Positions 6,115 through 9,783 of a stretch of 9,783 nucleotides of DNA are shown in pieces. Every line of letters starts with the position of its first letter. The stretch's first letter is position 1. Location: contig JAEUWE010000505.1 of the NCBI GenBank assembly GCA_016791465.1, positions 1 to 9,783 on the forward strand, written 5' to 3'. The position numbers were made by a program, and so were the translations under genes. Origin of the DNA: Pseudobdellovibrionaceae bacterium (GTDB lineage Bacteria; Bdellovibrionota; Bdellovibrionia; Bdellovibrionales; JAMPXM01). The notes below the pieces were generated by a model. That model was not told where the DNA came from, did not search any database, and saw only the letters and a program-made list of their open reading frames with translations.

Positions 6115-7013
6115 TGCGCGGGCGCGCCCGCGAGAAGAAGCCCCTTCTCCTCGAGGTCATCGATGCGATCCTGGGCCGCCAGATCGAATTCTCGTGATTT
6201 GAGCTTCTGAATTCTTAAGAGCAGATCTGCACGGGAAATCCGAAAGTCCTCGCGAATACAATCAATAATGAACGCATCCAATGGATCAAGAGTTCGCGTA
6301 AAAACAGACAGGGACTCCTCAGTACTGTCGTTTAAAAATCGATGTTGCCTGACCAAAGCTGTGAGCGCGTCGCCACGATTGACCACATCGAAAGCCGGAT
6401 TGAGTTTGATTTCATCTTCCTGAAGCGCTGCACGCTCGGCCTCTTCATCGTGCGGACTGAGCGCCACGCGAATGGCCGAGAGTTTCAAATCAGCGTCGAC
6501 GGACTCTTTGCGATCGATGTGCGCCTGCATCCTCAACCACATCGGAAACCGCGACCAGAAAATCCATGGAGGCTCACTGCAGCTCTGGCGATTCTCTCGC
6601 GCAAAGCGCTCGCACTCAGATCGCAAGCGCTCAGCCTGTTCACCAAGAAGCTCTTTCGCCCAATCGAAACGAGATGCATCAAAGGCGACTCGTACAGGAC
6701 TCACGCGCTCCGTCGCTATACGCACCTTGGGCTGTCGTTTCGCAAACTCCTGCATCCACGCCACGCGCTCATGTTGAATCAAGGGATCATCGGGCATGAT
6801 CAAAAGTACCCGCAACCGCACCGTACCTCCGCTTGGCACCTGATCTGCCCATTCATTAAGCAGGGATTCGGCAGCCCGTCGAACCGGCCCGCCCGAAAAC
6901 AAGAGCCAATCCAAGGGCCAATCCATATCGGCCGACGGAGTTGGGGGAGCAAACCATCGCTTTAACCACTGTTCAGGCCGCTGCCAGTCTTTTGGATTGA
7001 GCCAATTCGTCAT
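6096..7013 (-). CDS. Hypothetical protein, Trp-rich N-terminus, possible winged-helix C-terminus
   Basis: I do not recognise this 305-residue protein. It has no signal peptide or transmembrane helix, so it is probably cytoplasmic. The N-terminus is unusually rich in tryptophan (W4, W10, W16, W20, W32, W36) and mixed with Lys/Arg, then has DWLLFSGGPVRRAAESLLNEW, an alpha/beta-looking region (RVLLIMPDDP) and an acidic, helical middle. The last 64 residues (LDPLDAFIIDCIRED... RADLLLRIQKL... RIDDLEEKGLLLAG) look like a small helix-turn-helix or winged-helix fold; this is a guess from the helix pattern. The ATG at 7013 has GGCGGA six bases upstream; another ATG at 7031 has AAGGA directly abutting it and would add six residues. 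Its 3' end overlaps queG by 19 bp tail-to-tail. Confidence 0.8.
   Translation of the reverse strand: MTNWLNPKDWQRPEQWLKRWFAPPTPSADMDWPLDWLLFSGGPVRRAAESLLNEWADQVPSGGTVRLRVLLIMPDDPLIQHERVAWMQEFAKRQPKVRIATERVSPVRVAFDASRFDWAKELLGEQAERLRSECERFARENRQSCSEPPWIFWSRFPMWLRMQAHIDRKESVDADLKLSAIRVALSPHDEEAERAALQEDEIKLNPAFDVVNRGDALTALVRQHRFLNDSTEESLSVFTRTLDPLDAFIIDCIREDFRISRADLLLRIQKLKSREFDLAAQDRIDDLEEKGLLLAGAPAHQALLN
6117..6149. repeat. GC-only 16-bp perfect palindrome plus adjoining inverted repeat after queG
   Basis: Positions 6117-6132 read CGCGGGCGCGCCCGCG, a perfect palindrome made only of G and C, beginning two bases after the queG stop. Next to it, GAGAAG (6132-6137) and CTTCTC (6144-6149) form a second stem with a 6-base loop. 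Both lie inside the last codons of the minus-strand gene (Ala-Gly-Ala-Pro-Ala region). Neither is followed by a T-run on either strand, so they are not canonical intrinsic terminators, but they could pause polymerase or protect the queG mRNA end. Confidence 0.5.
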
Positions 7014-7076
7014 CTGAATTCCGCCATTCATTCCTTGAGCCTAATGCCTTCTCTTTACGCAGGGAAGGACGGTCGT

Positions 7077-7106
7077 TTGACGCAAGCCTTGAGGCGAGCC
7101 TATAAG
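7077..7106 (+). promoter_or_regulatory. Strong sigma70-type promoter of the 7114-9783 operon
   Basis: TTGACG (7077-7082, 5/6) and TATAAG (7101-7106, 5/6) are 18 bp apart, the best promoter match in the window. Transcription would start at about 7113, one base before the ATG at 7114, whose N-terminus is a natural signal peptide. There is no room for a ribosome binding site in such a transcript, so the first gene may be translated from a leaderless mRNA. Confidence 0.6.
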
Positions 7107-7113
7107 CGGGTCG

Positions 7114-7788
7114 ATGCAGACCATCCGAGGACTCTTACTCATTCTCATTGCAGGCTTGGTTGGCATGGCGTCACCAACGGTGGCTCATGCTGCGACCATT
7201 CGTGGGTTCCTCATCGTTCAACCCGACTCCGTCCGCATTCGCCCCCTTTCAAACAGTTCGATTCGACCACCTGCCCTTCCGGTCGAGGCCGACTTGAATA
7301 CCCTCGGCTCGCTGCTGAGCCTTCGTTCGGGCGACTTTGTTGTCGCCACTGGCGAAATGATCGACCGCGATAGTCGGCCAGGCGCAGAGGCTGTTCTCAT
7401 CCAGGGAATTGAATCGGTCGGACTCCAAAATCTGATCGGAAGTTGGCGAACGGCGAGATGGGATGTCATTCGCTTTGAGGACTTCTCACGAGCCAGTCTC
7501 TACAGCCAAACCCAACACCGGGACACGTCCGCGTCATCAGCACGTCCAACGGGGCTCGCCAAACTCAAAGAACTTCGTTACACACTCGCTCCGGAGCGCG
7601 CCAACGGCTATTCGATTTTCCTCGTCGAAAGCAGCTCACGAAAGCCAGGACCTGTCTATGTGGGGCGACTGGAACTGTCGGCACCAGGACACGCCGCCAA
7701 GCAAGAGATCAAACTCGACATCCTAGATCCGTCATCGGGGCAAGTTTCTGAATCGTTCCACTTCACGCGACTTCCGGGACCAAAGTGA
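7114..7788 (+). CDS. Exported protein of unknown function (224 aa)
   Basis: I do not recognise the family. Residues 1-26 are a clear Sec signal peptide (MQTIRG, hydrophobic LLLILIAGLVGMA, cleavage after AHA). There is no lipobox cysteine and indeed no cysteine in the mature chain, so it should be a soluble periplasmic or secreted protein. Residues 27-115 look beta-rich (RGFLIVQPDSVRIRPL, GDFVVATGEMID, AVLIQGIESVGL), possibly a small barrel; 130-150 is polar, a likely linker; the end (VYVGRLELSA... EIKLDILDPSSGQ) is again beta-like. It is the first gene of an operon: its TGA overlaps the GTG start of the HutG-like gene by 4 bp. A promoter directly abuts its start. Nothing in the sequence explains why an exported protein is coupled to two soluble amino-acid enzymes. 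Confidence 0.85.
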   Translation: MQTIRGLLLILIAGLVGMASPTVAHAATIRGFLIVQPDSVRIRPLSNSSIRPPALPVEADLNTLGSLLSLRSGDFVVATGEMIDRDSRPGAEAVLIQGIESVGLQNLIGSWRTARWDVIRFEDFSRASLYSQTQHRDTSASSARPTGLAKLKELRYTLAPERANGYSIFLVESSSRKPGPVYVGRLELSAPGHAAKQEIKLDILDPSSGQVSESFHFTRLPGPK

Positions 7789-8795
7789 ACCGGTCCAAGT
7801 TCGAGACGCCTTTTAGCCCGATCGACTCGTCATTGCTGTTTACTCGTGGAGACACCAACGACTTCCGCCTGGGCGACATCGGTCGAATCGCACCAGAAAT
7901 TAAAACCGCGGCTGACGCCGACGATCTGTTTTCCGAACTGACACCTCACATCGCTATCCTTGGTTATCCCGACGACGATGGAATCAAAGCCAATGGCGGA
8001 CGCCCAGGGGCCAAAGAAGCACCCGATCGTATCCGCAAATACCTCTACCGAATGACACCGCCAGCATTTCTGCCAGAGACAGCAAGTCATACGGCTATTC
8101 TCGATGTCGGCAATTTGAATGGAGCGGAGCTAACTCTCGAGGCTCGGCACAGCGCCGCTGAAGCAATTGTGAGTGCAGCTCTTCGTGGAGGTCATCGCAT
8201 AGTGAGCCTCGGTGGCGGCCACGACTACGGCTACCCCGACGCCGTCGCGTACGCCCGCCTTGCGCAAGAAAAAGGCGTCCGTCCACTCATCATCAATTTT
8301 GATGCACACCTCGACGTTCGCTCTGATCAAAACGGAATCAACAGCGGAACCCCCTTCTATCGTCTGTTGAAAGCAGTTCCTGATGCCGAGGTGATTGCAG
8401 TTGGCCTTCAAGCCCAATGCAACTCACGACATCACCGTGATTGGCTCATTGAACACGGTGGCAGCTGCTGCTTCGAAGAAGAACGCCACAGTAGCAAGCG
8501 CTCTCTCATCGAAACACTGATGAGCGTCCTCGGAGACCGCGCGCTGAAAAGACAGCCGATTTTCATTTCCATCGATATTGATGGGTTTTCATCAGCCGTG
8601 GCTCCTGGCGCAAGTCAGAGCTGGCCGACCGGATTTAGCCCCGATGCATTTCTGGAGGCATTCAACTGGCTCCTGGCTCGTTTCGACGTGGCCCACATCG
8701 GTCTCTATGAAGTCTCCCCACCGCTTGATGTCGACGATCGCACATCGCGTCTCGCTGCTTTGATTGCTTATCGTTTTATGTTTCAATTGTTCTAA
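7785..8795 (+). CDS. hutG: Formimidoylglutamase-like ureohydrolase (HutG / arginase family)
   Basis: Binuclear-manganese hydrolase of the arginase/agmatinase/formimidoylglutamase superfamily, 336 residues. Metal ligands are all present: H146 in GGGHDYG, D173, H175 and D177 in NFDAHLD, and D264 and D266 in SIDIDGF, with the AVAPGAS segment and E309 in YEVSPPLD. GIKANGGRPGAKEAPDRIR (67-85) and NSGTPFYRLL (186-195) resemble HutG more than arginase or agmatinase. HutG splits N-formimino-glutamate to glutamate and formamide in histidine breakdown, but no other hut gene is in view, so the substrate is uncertain. It starts with GTG inside the stop of the exported-protein gene (GTGA overlap), with GGGA just upstream, and its TAA shares one base with the ATG of the next gene, a layout that suggests translational coupling. 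Confidence 0.85.
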   Translation: MNRSKFETPFSPIDSSLLFTRGDTNDFRLGDIGRIAPEIKTAADADDLFSELTPHIAILGYPDDDGIKANGGRPGAKEAPDRIRKYLYRMTPPAFLPETASHTAILDVGNLNGAELTLEARHSAAEAIVSAALRGGHRIVSLGGGHDYGYPDAVAYARLAQEKGVRPLIINFDAHLDVRSDQNGINSGTPFYRLLKAVPDAEVIAVGLQAQCNSRHHRDWLIEHGGSCCFEEERHSSKRSLIETLMSVLGDRALKRQPIFISIDIDGFSSAVAPGASQSWPTGFSPDAFLEAFNWLLARFDVAHIGLYEVSPPLDVDDRTSRLAALIAYRFMFQLF

Positions 8796-9783
8796 TGACT
8801 CAGAACAATGACATTCGATTCCCGTTTAGCTTGGGAAGCGACAATCACTCAGCCGTCCACCCACGGATTTTGAACGCCATCGCCGCCGTGAATATCGGCT
8901 GCGCCCCAAGTTACGGAACAGATCCCGTCACATCCGAAGCGGTTCAAGTTTTCAAACGGCATTTTGGCGACCACGTCGACGTCCATTTCTGCTTCAACGG
9001 TACGGCTGCCAATATTTTGGCCCTCGCGCCGCTTTTTAAACCGCATCATTCGTTGCTCGCAAGCGAACACGCCCACATCAATGTCGACGAGTGTGCAGCG
9101 CCCGAACGCCAACTGGGACTTAAAATCATTCCGATCCATAATACGAACGGCAAATTGACGCCTGATCAGCTCGAATCTCATCTCGTTCGCCGTGGAGACC
9201 AACACTTTGCTCAAGTTCGAGGTATTTCAATCACTCAGCCGACTGAGCTCGGAACACTCTACTCCCTTGATGAAATGGCGGCGATCTCTTCGTTTTGCAA
9301 AAAACATGGACTTTGGCTGCATGTCGACGGGGCACGTTTTGCAAATGCCGCAGAACGCCTTGGCGTCAGCTTTAAGCAGCTGGCCGAAGGTGTCGATGTA
9401 CTTTCGTTTGGCGGAACAAAGAATGGCCTCCTTTTTGGAGAGGCCGTGGTTTTCATGAGTACGGCTGCGCGACAGGCGGCCACCGAGTTTCCTTACCTTC
9501 GCAAACAGCTGATGCAGCTGCCGAGCAAAACCCGTTTTGTGGCCGCACAATTTGTTGAGTACCTCGGTACAGACCTCTGGCGTGAGATTGCGAAGAACGC
9601 CTGTGATCGCGCCACTGAACTCAGCCTTGGCCTGGGTCGCGATCCACGTATTCAGATCACCCAAAACGTCCAGTCCAATGCTGTCTTTGCAACGATTGAT
9701 CGCCCTTTGATGAAGCTGCTGCGTGACGCCGCGTTCTTTTACGTGTGGAATGAGAAAACAAATGAATGTCGATTGATGACTTC
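8795..9783 (+). CDS. ltaE: Low-specificity L-threonine aldolase-like PLP enzyme (3' end beyond window)
   Basis: Fold-type I PLP enzyme of the beta-eliminating lyase/threonine aldolase family (PF01212), which cleaves threonine or allo-threonine to glycine and acetaldehyde. The frame runs from the ATG at 8795 with no stop to the window edge, giving 329 residues, so only a short C-terminal piece should be missing (family about 340-350). Visible signatures are LGSDNHSAVHPRI near the start, the GTAAN loop, SEHAHINVDE, the cofactor-binding HVDGARFANA (D178, R181) and the Schiff-base lysine K209 in SFGGTKNGLLFGEAVVF. It has no Shine-Dalgarno sequence; the stop/start overlap TAATG with the HutG-like gene implies coupling. 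Related members of the family act on other beta-hydroxy amino acids, so the exact substrate is open. Confidence 0.9.
   Translation, partial: MTQNNDIRFPFSLGSDNHSAVHPRILNAIAAVNIGCAPSYGTDPVTSEAVQVFKRHFGDHVDVHFCFNGTAANILALAPLFKPHHSLLASEHAHINVDECAAPERQLGLKIIPIHNTNGKLTPDQLESHLVRRGDQHFAQVRGISITQPTELGTLYSLDEMAAISSFCKKHGLWLHVDGARFANAAERLGVSFKQLAEGVDVLSFGGTKNGLLFGEAVVFMSTAARQAATEFPYLRKQLMQLPSKTRFVAAQFVEYLGTDLWREIAKNACDRATELSLGLGRDPRIQITQNVQSNAVFATIDRPLMKLLRDAAFFYVWNEKTNECRLMT

Noticed and set aside
6342..6965. Open frame of 207 codons opposite the 6096-7013 gene
   Set aside because: Rich in His, Arg and Pro and without recognisable structure; the minus-strand frame has a plausible start site, balanced composition and helical pattern. 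Not fully excluded, since the minus-strand protein is also unrecognised.

Overview
The window is a compact stretch of bacterial chromosome with moderate GC (about half, by eye), short intergenic gaps and frequent GTG starts. Gene content is that of a Gram-negative bacterium: a Tat-exported MsrP with its inner-membrane haem partner MsrQ, and two further proteins with Sec signal peptides. The gene set and protein style, including a secreted HNH nuclease, suggest Bdellovibrionota (Bdellovibrio-like predators or relatives). That placement is an inference, because no rRNA or other phylogenetic marker is present. I see no mobile element, CRISPR array, tRNA or rRNA gene.

Layout. 42-734 (-): class I O-methyltransferase. 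763-1098 (+): small basic protein of unknown function, divergent from it by 28 bp. 1105-2016 (-): msrP. 2064-2672 (+): msrQ, head-to-head with msrP rather than in the usual tandem operon. 2786-3703 (+): secreted HNH (DUF1524/GmrSD-type) nuclease. 3736-4989 (-): CCA-adding-type tRNA nucleotidyltransferase, in which the first metal-binding Asp of the DxD motif is Glu. 5062-6114 (+): queG, the last enzyme of queuosine synthesis. 6096-7013 (-): unrecognised Trp-rich protein, overlapping the end of queG. 7114-9783 (+): a tightly coupled three-gene operon of an exported protein of unknown function, a HutG/arginase-family amidinohydrolase and a threonine-aldolase-like PLP enzyme cut by the window edge.

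How the genes work together. MsrP and MsrQ form one periplasmic methionine-sulfoxide repair system. The cca and queG genes both act on tRNA and are divergently arranged. The last operon joins two soluble amino-acid-breakdown enzymes to an exported protein with 4-bp and 1-bp overlaps. This implies a shared function, but nothing else of the histidine pathway is in view.

The most unusual signals are: putative promoters placed so that transcription would begin at or within about 3 nt of the start codon of three genes that lack Shine-Dalgarno sequences (possible leaderless mRNAs); the split msrP/msrQ arrangement; the secreted six-cysteine nuclease; the D-to-E change in the nucleotidyltransferase; and the uncharacterised exported protein/HutG/aldolase operon. 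I do not see a clear new defence or mobile system.
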